The notes under the pieces: model-generated
Told to the model about the DNA's origin: nothing
The model's database searches: none
Seen by the model: only the letters and a program-made list of their open reading frames with translations
NCBI RefSeq assembly: GCF_001682855.1
Contig: NZ_MAQW01000001.1
Location: 124,001 to 188,000 of the forward strand
From: Bacillus sp. FJAT-27264
GTDB lineage: Bacteria > Bacillota > Bacilli > Paenibacillales > Paenibacillaceae
Direction of reading: 5' to 3'
Length of the DNA stretch: 64,000 bases
Translations under genes and position numbers: made by a program
Part shown: in pieces, positions 18,182 through 26,086 of the stretch
How the letters are laid out: each line of letters opens with the position of its first letter
How positions within the stretch are numbered: position 1 is the first letter of the stretch

Positions 18182-19004
18182 TTACAGTCTGTCCATGAAC
18201 TTCTCCGCAAGATGGAAGATTTCATCTGGTGCGTACAAATAGAGAGAGTGCTTACCTTTTACCCGAACCACCTCAGCAACATCCAACTGTCCGGCGAATA
18301 CTTGATAGTGCTCTTCCTTTTGGAGCGTATATTTCGAATCCTGGTTCTCTTCCGTATAGGCTGATAGAAACAGGATCGGCGTTCCCTTAGGTAATGGTAG
18401 CTTCAGTGATCGTCCAGCATTGGTGGCTGCGTTTAGGAGTTCTTGCATCATATCTTCGTTGAACGCCTGCTTATAAGAAATCGCTTTGAATTTCCGCTTC
18501 TCCTCTTCGGTTAGAAAAGTCTGCCGGATAATCTCGGGATCATAGGTCATAAAAGGCGACAGACGCTGAAAACCGAGGCGCGTCATCACATTCATGCCTC
18601 GCATGAGCAGCTTGTTCAGCCCTCCCAACGGGTGCTCCACATATTCTTCGGGAAGACCAATATCCAGTGCAATGATCGCTTTAATCTCATCGGGATGTTT
18701 CTGCGCCCAATAGATCGCTTCCAGCCCTGACAAAGAGTGCGGCACCAGAATATAGGGCGCCGACCATGAACACATAGGTGTCTTCGCCACTGCCCTCATT
18801 ATATACATTAAGCTCATGGTTGTTTACCCTTACTCTCTGCCCTTCGCCTGCAAACAGCCCCGACTCCTCGGGCAGCTGATGCTGGTGGTTCAAATAAATG
18901 GCTACGGTCCCTACAATGAGCAGGCCGATGACAGCTAATGTCAGTTGCTTCAGTATTTTCTTTACGGTCTTCCATCCTGTTCTCATTATCGTACGCAGAT
19001 CCAT
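18182..19004 (-). pseudogene. Membrane-anchored alpha/beta hydrolase, internally deleted
   Basis: The N-terminal part (from about 19004) has a membrane segment (LTLAVIGLLIVGTVAIYLN) and the first beta strands (RVNNHELNVYNEGSG, DTYVF). The C-terminal part begins PYILVPHSLSGLEAIYWAQK with the nucleophile-elbow Ser in HSLSG and runs to the C-terminal His region (VKGKHSLYLYAP). They meet near 18760 in different frames, and the stretch that should lie between (oxyanion strand, first helices, about 70 residues) is missing. The exact start is uncertain (19004 or 18989). It is 26 bases upstream of the response regulator. Confidence 0.8.
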
Positions 19005-19143
19005 TTCGGTATACCAAAACATCGTTATGTAGCACAAATAAGCCCGCAGAAGCCTGTTTGCGCATCGTTTCTATCGGAGCGTGCCCCATCCTACTCCTAA
19101 AGTCGATATAATGCCAACACAGACTCTTGCAAGATCTCCCAAG

Positions 19144-19199
19144 AAAACTTGCCACTACTTATGATAAGGTTCATCGCGCTGGCTAAAGCGGCAAGTTTT
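19144..19199 (-). repeat. 56-bp dispersed repeat, copy D (perfect inverted ends)
   Basis: Begins AAAACTTGCC and ends GGCAAGTTTT, a perfect 10-bp inverted repeat. It is 48 of 56 identical to copy E by eye. It lies between the hydrolase remnant and the 3' end of the GT8 gene. Confidence 0.85.
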
Positions 19200-19312
19200 G
19201 CAGAGGAACGAATTCGCGGGCCATTGACTAAGCTTCTTAGCAATAGTGTATTAAAGACTTGTATAACACCCTAACCCTAACGATCCACTCGGATCACCGG
19301 GCGGATCGCTCT

Positions 19313-19357
19313 CACATACCCTTATGAGGTACGCTTCAAAGGGTATGTGCTTTTTTT
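19313..19357 (+). terminator. Plus-strand terminator overlapping the 3' end of the GT8 gene
   Basis: CACATACCCTT (19313-19323) and AAGGGTATGTG (19339-19349) form an 11-bp stem followed by CTTTTTTT on the plus strand. It faces against the glycosyltransferase gene and overlaps its last codons, so it would stop antisense transcription; on the minus strand the stem has no T-run. Confidence 0.75.
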
Positions 19358-20539
19358 CGGACGTACCTTTTTCATCACATGTTTGCTCTTTTTTCTGACC
19401 AGCGGCAGTTTCTTCTTTCTCAATTGCAGTGCTTTTTTCTTCTTTCTCAATTGCAGTGCTCTTTTCTTCTTTACATGTAGACGCTTGATCAGTTTTATCC
19501 GCTTTATAGAACGATATTTGGCACGGATCATTCTTTTCTTTCTCAGTCTACTTATTATCCGTAACCGTAACGATCTGCGGCGTTTCCGTCTGCGCCGCTT
19601 TACGGGAATATTCTCCGGAGCCGGGGCTGCCGCTTCAGGTGCCGGGGCTGCAACTTCAGGGACCGGGTTTTCCGGAAGCTGTATTTCTACAGGTTGAATT
19701 TCTGGAGCGGGCGGCTCAGGCGGGATGTTGGCCTGCTCCGGCTCAGAAACTGGCGCTGGTGTAAATTCTCTGCCCCAGGGAGTCATGGCAAGGAATTTAT
19801 TGTATAGCGGTGCTGCGGGTGAGTCTGTCTCCCACCATTTGTTGTCTCCGGCGAAATGAACAATTTTATTATCTAAATCGAGTTCGCTATGAGCGAACGT
19901 ATTAAAGCGCTGATCCATTTGCAAATAGTTAGAGCTATAAACGGCATTCAGAACATCCTGATCCGGCATGGTCATCATTGGAAAATCACGCAAGAAATTG
20001 AGCATTTCTCCATACCAATTCTGTTTATTGCGGATATTGTTCAGTTGAAACAGAATGACCCCTGAGTTAAAATACAGCTCCGCATTTAGCCCAAGTGAGG
20101 TAAAATACTCAAGCAAGTTTTCGCCCTGGTCCAGCACTGCGCCCAAATAGTGTTCTCCCAGGTCGATGCTCCACAATTCGTTAATATCCATATTGACCAA
20201 AATGTCGCAGTCCAGATAAATAACCCTGTCAGCCTGAATAAAATTCGGAAGCAACAAACGGTACATACTGGCCATAGTCCAATATTCAATTTTATGAACG
20301 CCGGCTGCAACTTCAATCATATCCCCAGGAACTGTAACATGATAAAAAAAGATGTTGTGATGAAATACATCCACCAACTGGGTGAGCTTTAACTTGTTCT
20401 CTTCACTTAAGGAATCGTCATGCACAATGTGCACATTGATCGTTTGCTGGGTATTGAAAAAAATCGATGCAAGAACAACACCCGCATGCGCCGTATAGCT
20501 CCCGTCTTTATCGTTGATCGTCAAAACCAGCTCAATCAT
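19322..20539 (-). CDS. GT8-family glycosyltransferase with proline-rich linker and Lys/Arg-rich tail
   Basis: 405 residues. The first 260 are a GT8 domain: MIELVLTINDKDG, DSLSEENKLKL, the DxD metal motif in VIYLDCDILVNMD, FNSGVILFQL, DQDVLNA and the HFAG end. GT8 enzymes are retaining and use nucleotide sugars. Then follow a Pro/Glu-rich linker (EPPAPEIQPVE type) and about 95 residues dominated by Lys and Arg, including two tandem ALQLRKKKK units. The tail could bind nucleic acid, teichoic acid or membrane surface; that is a guess. Start ATG 20539 has AGGTGG nine bases upstream. The sugar nucleotidyltransferase gene lies 120 bases upstream on the same strand. Confidence 0.85.
   Translation of the reverse strand: MIELVLTINDKDGSYTAHAGVVLASIFFNTQQTINVHIVHDDSLSEENKLKLTQLVDVFHHNIFFYHVTVPGDMIEVAAGVHKIEYWTMASMYRLLLPNFIQADRVIYLDCDILVNMDINELWSIDLGEHYLGAVLDQGENLLEYFTSLGLNAELYFNSGVILFQLNNIRNKQNWYGEMLNFLRDFPMMTMPDQDVLNAVYSSNYLQMDQRFNTFAHSELDLDNKIVHFAGDNKWWETDSPAAPLYNKFLAMTPWGREFTPAPVSEPEQANIPPEPPAPEIQPVEIQLPENPVPEVAAPAPEAAAPAPENIPVKRRRRKRRRSLRLRIISRLRKKRMIRAKYRSIKRIKLIKRLHVKKKRALQLRKKKKALQLRKKKLPLVRKKSKHVMKKVRPKKSTYPLKRTS
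19410..19462 (-). repeat. 27-bp tandem repeat inside the GT8 gene
   Basis: CAATTGCAGTGCT recurs at 19421 and 19448 within a 27-bp unit, two copies, in frame. It encodes the repeated ALQLRKKKK unit of the basic tail. Confidence 0.85.
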
Positions 20540-20659
20540 TCTCAAGGACCACCTACCCTTAAAAGTATACTTCTGCATAGTCGTCTAATGCATTTGACTA
20601 CTTTAAGTGTATGTTTACCCCAGTGACTGGATTGGACCAATCCCCAGTAAGCAGCCGAT

Positions 20660-21697
20660 TTATTTTGAAACGTTCGGCAAGTCAGGATTGTATCTTGTAA
20701 CCGTTGCGCGATCTCCCAGGATATAACGGGCCGGCTGCTCCTGAATTTCTTGTTCAGCTAGATGAACATGTGATCCAAAAACACTTCCCTCCGCATGAAC
20801 ATGAGACAATCGCACCTGATCCGTCAAAATGCTATTGGTCAGAATACAATCTTCGACGACGCTATCCGGACCAATATACACATGAGGTCCAATTACGCTG
20901 TTCGTTACGCGGGCGGTCGGATCAACCCTAACCGGAGGGATCCACTGAACGAAGTTAATGCCGGATGGCATCACAAAGTTCTTGGGATCTTGATCCATTT
21001 TGTAGCGGTTCGCTTCAAGCCAGCGCTCATGGGTCCCGATATCAAAAAATGGTGCGGTCGTTACGCTGTACGCAACATGCCGGCCTTCCGAAACCAACAT
21101 TTGAATCGCATCTGTTAGCTCGTATTCCCCCCGTGGAGAAGGTGTAAGTCTCTCAATGGCCGGCCAGATGGCTGCAGTCAAAGCATACACACCGACAATA
21201 GCCAAATTGGATTTGGGATAGCGGGGTTTCTCTTCCAGACTGACAATTTGCCCATCTTTGATCACGGCAACACCAAATTGACGGGGTTCCTCGACCCGCT
21301 GAAGCAGTATTGAAGCCACAGATTTATCTGCGTCCAGTGATCGAATCAATGGCTCTAAATCACCCTCATACAAATTATCGCCAAGCATCAATAAAAAAGG
21401 GGAATCCGCCACAAAAGACTGCGCGCTTTTGACTGCATCGGCCAGTCCCTTAGCTTCTTTTTGCAGTAGAAAGGTTAAAGAGGCGTTCCACTGCCCCCCA
21501 TCCCCGATCATTTCCCGGATCTCTCCTTGCGAATGGTTCACTACGATTCCGATATCGGTAATTCCGGCCGCAACAAGTTCGTTAATGATTGAGACAAGAA
21601 TATACTCCCCGTTAACAGGCAGCATGCACTTTGGTTTGGTATAAGTCGAAGGCTGCAGTCTCGTCCCCCGGCCGGCGCACAAGATTAGTCCTTTCAT
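20660..21697 (-). CDS. Sugar-1-phosphate nucleotidylyltransferase (long RmlA/StrD type)
   Basis: 345 residues. The N-terminal Rossmann-like domain has the activation motif LILCAGRGTRLQPSTYTKPK, LMLGDNLYEGDL and EEKPRYPKSNLAIVGVYA. The C-terminal 80 residues form a left-handed beta-helix (ARVTNSVIGPHVYIGPDSVV then EDCILTNSIL). The enzyme joins a sugar-1-phosphate to an NTP; dTTP/glucose-1-phosphate is common in this group. A GGGGGG site precedes ATG 21697. With the GT8 gene downstream it could supply an activated sugar for surface glycosylation. Confidence 0.9.
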   Translation of the reverse strand: MKGLILCAGRGTRLQPSTYTKPKCMLPVNGEYILVSIINELVAAGITDIGIVVNHSQGEIREMIGDGGQWNASLTFLLQKEAKGLADAVKSAQSFVADSPFLLMLGDNLYEGDLEPLIRSLDADKSVASILLQRVEEPRQFGVAVIKDGQIVSLEEKPRYPKSNLAIVGVYALTAAIWPAIERLTPSPRGEYELTDAIQMLVSEGRHVAYSVTTAPFFDIGTHERWLEANRYKMDQDPKNFVMPSGINFVQWIPPVRVDPTARVTNSVIGPHVYIGPDSVVEDCILTNSILTDQVRLSHVHAEGSVFGSHVHLAEQEIQEQPARYILGDRATVTRYNPDLPNVSK

Positions 21698-22020
21698 AAA
21701 CGTCCCCCCTACTCATTAACTTTGCAAACTGCGAGACTGATGCAAATGAGCTCTATATATTTTATGCACAAGCTATGAGAGAGCTTGGGTATATATTAAG
21801 CAGCAATAACCTATTAAATTATGATCCGGAAGGTATATGTTCGTCATCCGCTTTTTCTGATCATTCAATTAAAATACAAATGACCCGTAGGAGGGTCACT
21901 TTTTTTCTAACATCATGTATTCCTCTTAATCTCCCCATAAACAAATGCATATCTACTACTTAAGTTTGCGTACAAGAAAATCGGTTCGTCTACTTTATGA
22001 GCTAACAGTCATTATTTAAA
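21698..22020. other. Intergenic; plus-strand terminator but no convincing gene
   Basis: On the plus strand, TGACCC (21881-21886) and GGGTCA (21893-21898) form a stem followed by CTTTTTTT, a good terminator. The reading frame before it (from about 21721, including NELYIFYAQAMRELGYI) has no start or ribosome site, so it may be the tail of a lost gene. Nothing else is seen. Confidence 0.5.
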
Positions 22021-22100
22021 AAAACTTGCCCCTATTTATGATACGGTTCTCCGCGCTGTCTATAACGGCAAGTTTTAGGGCCATCCTTTACGAATGGCCC
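22021..22100 (-). repeat. 56-bp dispersed repeat, copy E, with adjoining hairpin
   Basis: 22021-22076 begins AAAACTTGCC and ends GGCAAGTTTT (perfect 10-bp inverted ends), with the centre TTATGATACGGTTCTCCGCG. The next 24 bases form a GGGCCAT / ATGGCCC hairpin like that at copy A. It lies 18 to 41 bases 3' of the gene at 22118. The minus-strand end runs into TTTTTTT, so it might also act as a terminator. Confidence 0.85.
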
Positions 22101-22117
22101 ATTCCTTGTTCATCCAG

Positions 22118-22570
22118 TTATTTTAGTAGTTGTAACCAGGGGTGACCGTTTGGATACTCCTTTTCAAGAGATTCTTTCAGCCATTGTTTTTTCTCTTCAT
22201 CAAAAAAAGGTACAGAGACATTGAAATCCTGATTATGATCACTTGTATCAGAACCATCTAAGTAACTTGATTTGTAAAAAAGGACAACTTCCAGGGCTAA
22301 AATAGGTACATCATTTGAAACAAACATAGCCTTGTTTAGGAGACGTTTAACATTGGCCTCACCAGGCAAATATAAATAATCATCATCTCGCCTATTGAAA
22401 AGAAATTCTACATATGTAAAATCGTTTTGCTCCTTCTTTTCAAAACCGAATCGATAGCTGTCGTCGCCAATAGGATCTAATCTACAACGGCTCTCATTTG
22501 CGGTAAAACAAAATAAATTCCGCTTCTTTTCCAAAGGAACTTCTCGCTCGTTAAACAGCTCGTGAACCAC
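22118..22570 (-). CDS. Probable nucleotidyltransferase-like protein, N-terminally shortened
   Basis: 150 residues. The C-terminal half (VPILALEVVLFYKS, then NQDFNVSVPFFDEEKKQWLK and HPWLQLLK) resembles the end of aminoglycoside-adenylyltransferase-like proteins, in which a nucleotidyltransferase core with a GxS and DxD motif should come first; that core is not present here. The only start is GTG 22570, without a good ribosome site. Just upstream, a short frame (MMKRKELYEDEVK, stop at about 22570) could be the original N-terminus after an internal deletion. Function assignment is tentative. Repeat E follows its stop codon. Confidence 0.55.
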   Translation of the reverse strand: MVHELFNEREVPLEKKRNLFCFTANESRCRLDPIGDDSYRFGFEKKEQNDFTYVEFLFNRRDDDYLYLPGEANVKRLLNKAMFVSNDVPILALEVVLFYKSSYLDGSDTSDHNQDFNVSVPFFDEEKKQWLKESLEKEYPNGHPWLQLLK

Positions 22571-22609
22571 TATTTCACTTCATCTTCATAGAGTTCTTTT
22601 CTTTTCATC

Positions 22610-23330
22610 ATGGTGTACACTTCCCCTTACGTCGGCATATATGCTCATGTTAGTACAGAGGAACAGGCTGAACAAGGTTACAGCATCGAGGCTCAGATAA
22701 CGACCCTTCGTAATCTTTGCAAGGCTGAACAGAAAATCGTCTTCAAGGAATACGTCGACGCGGGCATCTCGGGGAAAACGATCGAGAAGCATCCGGCAAT
22801 GAAGGAGCTGCTCCGTCACGTAGAAGAAGGGGAAATTTAGGAAGTTCTCGTTTGGAAGCTGGACAGGATCAGCCGTAAGATGTCTGACTTGCTCCAAATC
22901 GTCGAGCACCTGAACCGCAACAACGTCAAGTTCAGTAGCTACTCGGAGAAGGACTTCGACACCGAGACTGCCTCCGGCAAGCTCAACATCCAGATGCTCG
23001 GAGTAATTGCCGAATTCCAACGGAATACCATCGTAGAGAACGTCAAGATGGGCATGAAGCAGAGAGCTAGAAAAGGGAAATGGAATGGCGGTACGGTTCT
23101 CGGTTACGACGTAGTCGAGGTGGAAAACGGTCGCGGAAAGGACTCCGTCCTGAAAATCAACCACATCGAAGCATAGCAAACCAACTGAACGCCGAAGGAT
23201 TCAAGACCAAGCCATGGAACGCCTTTAGTAGCGTTGCTGTCAAAACGATCATCACCAACCCCGTTTACATCGGCAAAATACGCTATAACGTACGGGAAAA
23301 CTGGAATGAGAAGCGGCGGAAAGGGAACAG
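22610..23330 (+). pseudogene. Large serine recombinase pseudogene (SpoIVCA/Cisr type)
   Basis: Resolvase domain: VGIYAHVSTEEQAEQGYSIE (the usual YARVST has become YAHVST, so the conserved Arg is lost, while the Ser remains), KEYVDAGISG, an in-frame TAG at 22838-22840, then VWKLDRISRKMSDLLQIVEH, and LNIQMLGVIAEFQRNTIVEN. A frameshift with a short deletion follows near 23176, after which the recombinase domain continues (IANQLNAEGFKTKPWN, TNPVYIGKIRYNV) and ends around 23330, without the zinc ribbon and coiled coil. It is plainly dead. It marks a former mobile element or developmental excision element at the edge of the repeat region. Confidence 0.9.
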
Positions 23331-23526
23331 CGCCTGTTCACTTGTTCCTTGCAAGAGTAATATACAAAATCAAAAATCGAATTTGGGCGAAATTCAAATT
23401 TATTTTTTTCAAACCAGTTAAAAAAGATTTATTTCTGATTTTTCGACATTAGATATTCCTCCAGTGTTACAATAGATGACCTTCCCTTGCTTTAACTGTT
23501 TGAAGTTAATTTTTGAGCAAATGAAA

Positions 23527-23547
23527 ACCGCCCCAAAATCAGACGGT
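23527..23547 (-). terminator. Weak terminator-like hairpin after the 23566 gene
   Basis: ACCG and CGGT with inner partial pairing, followed on the minus strand by TTTTCATTT. Weak but correctly placed. The sequence from 23331 to 23565 otherwise shows no gene. Confidence 0.35.
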
Positions 23548-23565
23548 CAACCAAAACTATTTCAG

Positions 23566-23991
23566 TCACCAGTAGTTAAATACAGAACCGATGTATCCGA
23601 TTTGTAATATTGGATTAACAACAATAGAGATTGTGATTAACATATTAACCTTTTGCTCTACTGTTATATTATTAACACCTCTCCAGCGGACAATCATTTT
23701 CATTAACGCTTGTAACATAATGAAAAACAAATTGAATGCTACGAAAAAATAGTCCTTAATGAATGTTTTAGTGTCGTACACACCGAATAGATAAAAATCA
23801 AACGAACTGTCAACATGATAATCGTTGTATAGACTAAACGTAATACTAAGAATTAGAAGAACATAACTCGTAGTAATGGACCATTTTAATAGCTTCAGAT
23901 AGTCACCGTTTGCAGCTCGATTAATTAATACTCCAGCTATTATGAAACATATAGTTCCAGCACCAACAACCGCTATTTCTTTAATATCCAT
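23566..23991 (-). CDS. Small integral membrane protein, unknown function
   Basis: 141 residues with four predicted membrane segments: about 8-25 (VVGAGTICFIIAGVLI), 38-55 (TTSYVLLILSITFSL), 82-98 (YFFVAFNLFFIMLQAL) and 114-132 (NMLITISIVVNPILQIGYI). There is no catalytic or binding motif. AT-rich codon use differs from the core genes of the window. It sits between two pseudogenes in the decaying region, so its own activity is uncertain. No family recognised. Confidence 0.6.
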   Translation of the reverse strand: MDIKEIAVVGAGTICFIIAGVLINRAANGDYLKLLKWSITTSYVLLILSITFSLYNDYHVDSSFDFYLFGVYDTKTFIKDYFFVAFNLFFIMLQALMKMIVRWRGVNNITVEQKVNMLITISIVVNPILQIGYIGSVFNYW

Positions 23992-24091
23992 TGAACTCTC
24001 CCTATCAGCATCGCATCTGTATTGTATACGTTCTAATCATTACTCTGTTCCATATTAACTTAAAGTCTCCGCATTCATCTTCAAATTCAGG

Positions 24092-24758
24092 ATGAATTGC
24101 AAATATGCCCGTCAATCCAGACCAGAAAATACCGTAAACCGTTTCAAAAATCTTCAGTTAGAATTTGAACCTGGAGATCAATTTAAATACAGTAATTCTG
24201 GATACGTATTGCTGGCACACCTTATCGAATATATCTCACAAGAAACGTTCGGTGATTTTTTACAAAAACACATTTTTGGACCCTTAAATATGTTTAACAC
24301 TGGTTGCGATAACCATAAAACTATCCAGAAAAATAGAGCTTCCGGTTATGAAACCGACAACCACATGATTGTAAATTGCGAGCTTATTGATATGTCCATC
24401 CCAACTGGTGGTGGAGGTCTCTATTCAAACCACCCAGGAACTATATTTATTTGATCGTGCATTATGCACGGACAAAATTATTAATATTGCCTCAGTTAAT
24501 TTGATGCACACTCCCTATATACCCTCTTCTCAGTGTAGTTCTTCTTATGGTTGGTTTATCGCAGACGATACATTTGGAGACATCAACACACGACGAATTG
24601 GTCATGGTGGCGGCATATATGGCTTTAGAGCTGAATTTAATCGTTACGTTGATGAAGATGTTGTCGTCATTATTCTAAGTAATTTATCAATTACTCCAAA
24701 AGAAAAAATCGTTTCTGACTTAGCAGAAATAGTTTTCACAGAAACAATCACTACTTAA
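24092..24758 (+). pseudogene. Class-C beta-lactamase/serine hydrolase pseudogene
   Basis: The reading frame has the YxN motif (FKYSNSGYVLLAHLIEYI), IFGPLNMFNTG, and then GGGGLYSN, after which the frame shifts near 24430. The second frame continues LYLFDRALC, YGWFIADD and the HGGG motif (IGHGGGIYGFRAEF). The N-terminal third, including the SxxK nucleophile motif, is missing. Both truncation and frameshift make it non-functional. AT-rich, like the neighbouring membrane-protein gene. A strong terminator follows. Confidence 0.88.
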
Positions 24759-24790
24759 AAGTAAACATCATAACTTTGATTCGAAAACTT

Positions 24791-24814
24791 GACTCCTTGC
24801 GAAAGGAGTCTTTT
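24791..24814 (+). terminator. Rho-independent terminator of the beta-lactamase remnant
   Basis: GACTCCTT (24791-24798) and AAGGAGTC (24803-24810) form an 8-bp stem with a GCGA loop, followed by TTTT. Confidence 0.85.
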
Positions 24815-24918
24815 CACTATGTTTAAATATAAAAGTTCTTTTAAGATGTTTTGTTTAAACAAAAAGAACACCGAAGCAAACGGCGTCCTGATTTTGAAAT
24901 CTTCAATTTATGCGAATG

Positions 24919-25266
24919 TTATAATCTTTGGATATGCGTATCTTTAAAATCCGTTTCATATTTCAATCCAAAGCCCATCATTCGGTCCATCCCGATATGA
25001 ACCATCCAGATGAAGCCGATCATCATAAGCAAATCGACCGAGAAAGCCAGTCCCAGCAGTAACAACAGCAGAGGCGTAACGAATGTATGGGCAAAATTAT
25101 ACGTAAACGCTCCAGTCTTATTGCTGACCACATATCCGATCATGGACAGGTCGGGCAGCATTAATAGCAGCAGGAAGACCGCCCAGTTGTATCCGTTGGA
25201 AAAGTACAAATAGGTGCCTAAGACCAGAACGACCAGTCCTTCGATTCTAATCAAATTCTTAGTCAT
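24919..25266 (-). CDS. DUF4260 family membrane protein
   Basis: 115 residues with about four membrane segments: LVVLVLGTYLYF, WAVFLLLLMLPDL, FVTPLLLLLLGLAF and LMMIGFIWMVHIGMDRMMGFG. The GYNW, LPDLSM, YNFAHTF and HIGMDRMMGFGLKY signatures are typical of DUF4260 proteins. Function is unknown in the family. Start ATG 25266 has GGAGGGAG upstream. It begins four bases after the TetR gene's stop, so the two are cotranscribed and the TetR protein probably controls it. Confidence 0.85.
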   Translation of the reverse strand: MTKNLIRIEGLVVLVLGTYLYFSNGYNWAVFLLLLMLPDLSMIGYVVSNKTGAFTYNFAHTFVTPLLLLLLGLAFSVDLLMMIGFIWMVHIGMDRMMGFGLKYETDFKDTHIQRL

Positions 25267-25270
25267 GGTT

Positions 25271-25891
25271 TTATTCTCCCTCCTCCTGTGCTGCAGAACG
25301 AATTCCGTCAAGCATCCATCCGATTCCCCGCGACACCTGCTCGTAAGAGAGCGGCTCTGGAGACAGCGGAACAGGAGCTTGAAGCATCAATCCGTCGAAA
25401 ACGGCCTGGATCAGTGCTGCAAAAGTCTCCTTTTCGCTCTGTTTCAGCCGGAGATCCATGCGATCGATGATCTCTATAATGCCCGCCTTCATTTCCTTGT
25501 ATAGTGCCAGCAGCTCTTTGGCGAGCTTCTCGTTGTTCACGCTCTCCGTCCAAAGGCTGATCAATAATGTGAACCACTCCGGGTTTTCTTTTCGAAATTC
25601 AACCACATGGCGCAACCCCTGCTGAAGAAGCTCCGCTGGAGATAGGTGCAAATCCAACTTCGCGAAGGCCGCCTTCATTCCTTGATTGATCATCCACTCC
25701 CTGACCACTTCGACCAGCAGCGTTTCTTTGGTGCTGAAATGGTACCCGATCAGTCCTTGAGCCACTCCCGCCTTGGCCGCTATGTCTTTCATCGTCGCTT
25801 TCGTGTAGCCCACCTGCCCGAATAACGTGAAAGCTGCTTGCATGATGGCACTTCTCCGTTCGTCCTGGTTGGACGGTTGTGTTTTAGTCAT
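25271..25891 (-). CDS. TetR/AcrR family transcriptional regulator
   Basis: 206 residues. The N-terminal HTH reads RRSAIMQAAFTLFGQVGY, then ATMKDIAAKAGVAQGLIGYH and FSTKETLL, the canonical TetR pattern. A C-terminal ligand-binding domain of the TetR_C type (about 80-200) follows. It is cotranscribed with the DUF4260 gene. Two 18-bp palindromes in its own upstream region are likely its operators, which predicts autorepression. The inducer is unknown. Confidence 0.92.
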   Translation of the reverse strand: MTKTQPSNQDERRSAIMQAAFTLFGQVGYTKATMKDIAAKAGVAQGLIGYHFSTKETLLVEVVREWMINQGMKAAFAKLDLHLSPAELLQQGLRHVVEFRKENPEWFTLLISLWTESVNNEKLAKELLALYKEMKAGIIEIIDRMDLRLKQSEKETFAALIQAVFDGLMLQAPVPLSPEPLSYEQVSRGIGWMLDGIRSAAQEEGE

Positions 25892-25908
25892 TCCTCACTC
25901 ACTCCAAT

Positions 25909-25967
25909 ACTGTTTGATTGAACAGTCAGTGTTATGCGTTTATCATAAAACTGTTTGTTCGAACAGT
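25909..25967. promoter_or_regulatory. Two operator-like palindromes upstream of the TetR gene
   Basis: ACTGTTTGATTGAACAGT (25909-25926) and ACTGTTTGTTCGAACAGT (25950-25967) are near-identical, imperfect palindromes with starts 41 bases apart. Their position just upstream of the TetR start and their TetR-type symmetry suggest autoregulation. Confidence 0.75.
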
Positions 25968-25990
25968 CAATAGATTTTGTGTATTCAACG

Positions 25991-26019
25991 AAAAAATCCT
26001 CCTCAAATCAATCTGAGGA
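25991..26019 (-). terminator. Rho-independent terminator of topB
   Basis: On the minus strand TCCTCA and TGAGGA (26000-26019) form a stem, followed by GGATTTTTT. It lies about 70 bases after the topB stop. Confidence 0.75.
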
Positions 26020-26086
26020 AGATTATCTCATGTTTATAGGTCGCCGCAGATGTGAAATTCCACATGCTTGATATGTTTTAATAGGG

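Noticed and set aside
18814..19155. 113-codon minus-strand frame upstream of the hydrolase remnant
   Set aside because: It is a different frame of the region that encodes the hydrolase membrane anchor; the composition (many Ser, Arg, His) is not protein-like.
14506..22076. True integron attC sites
   Set aside because: The repeats lack the RYYYAAC and GTTRRRY core boxes, and no tyrosine integrase gene is in the window; only a loose functional analogy is kept.
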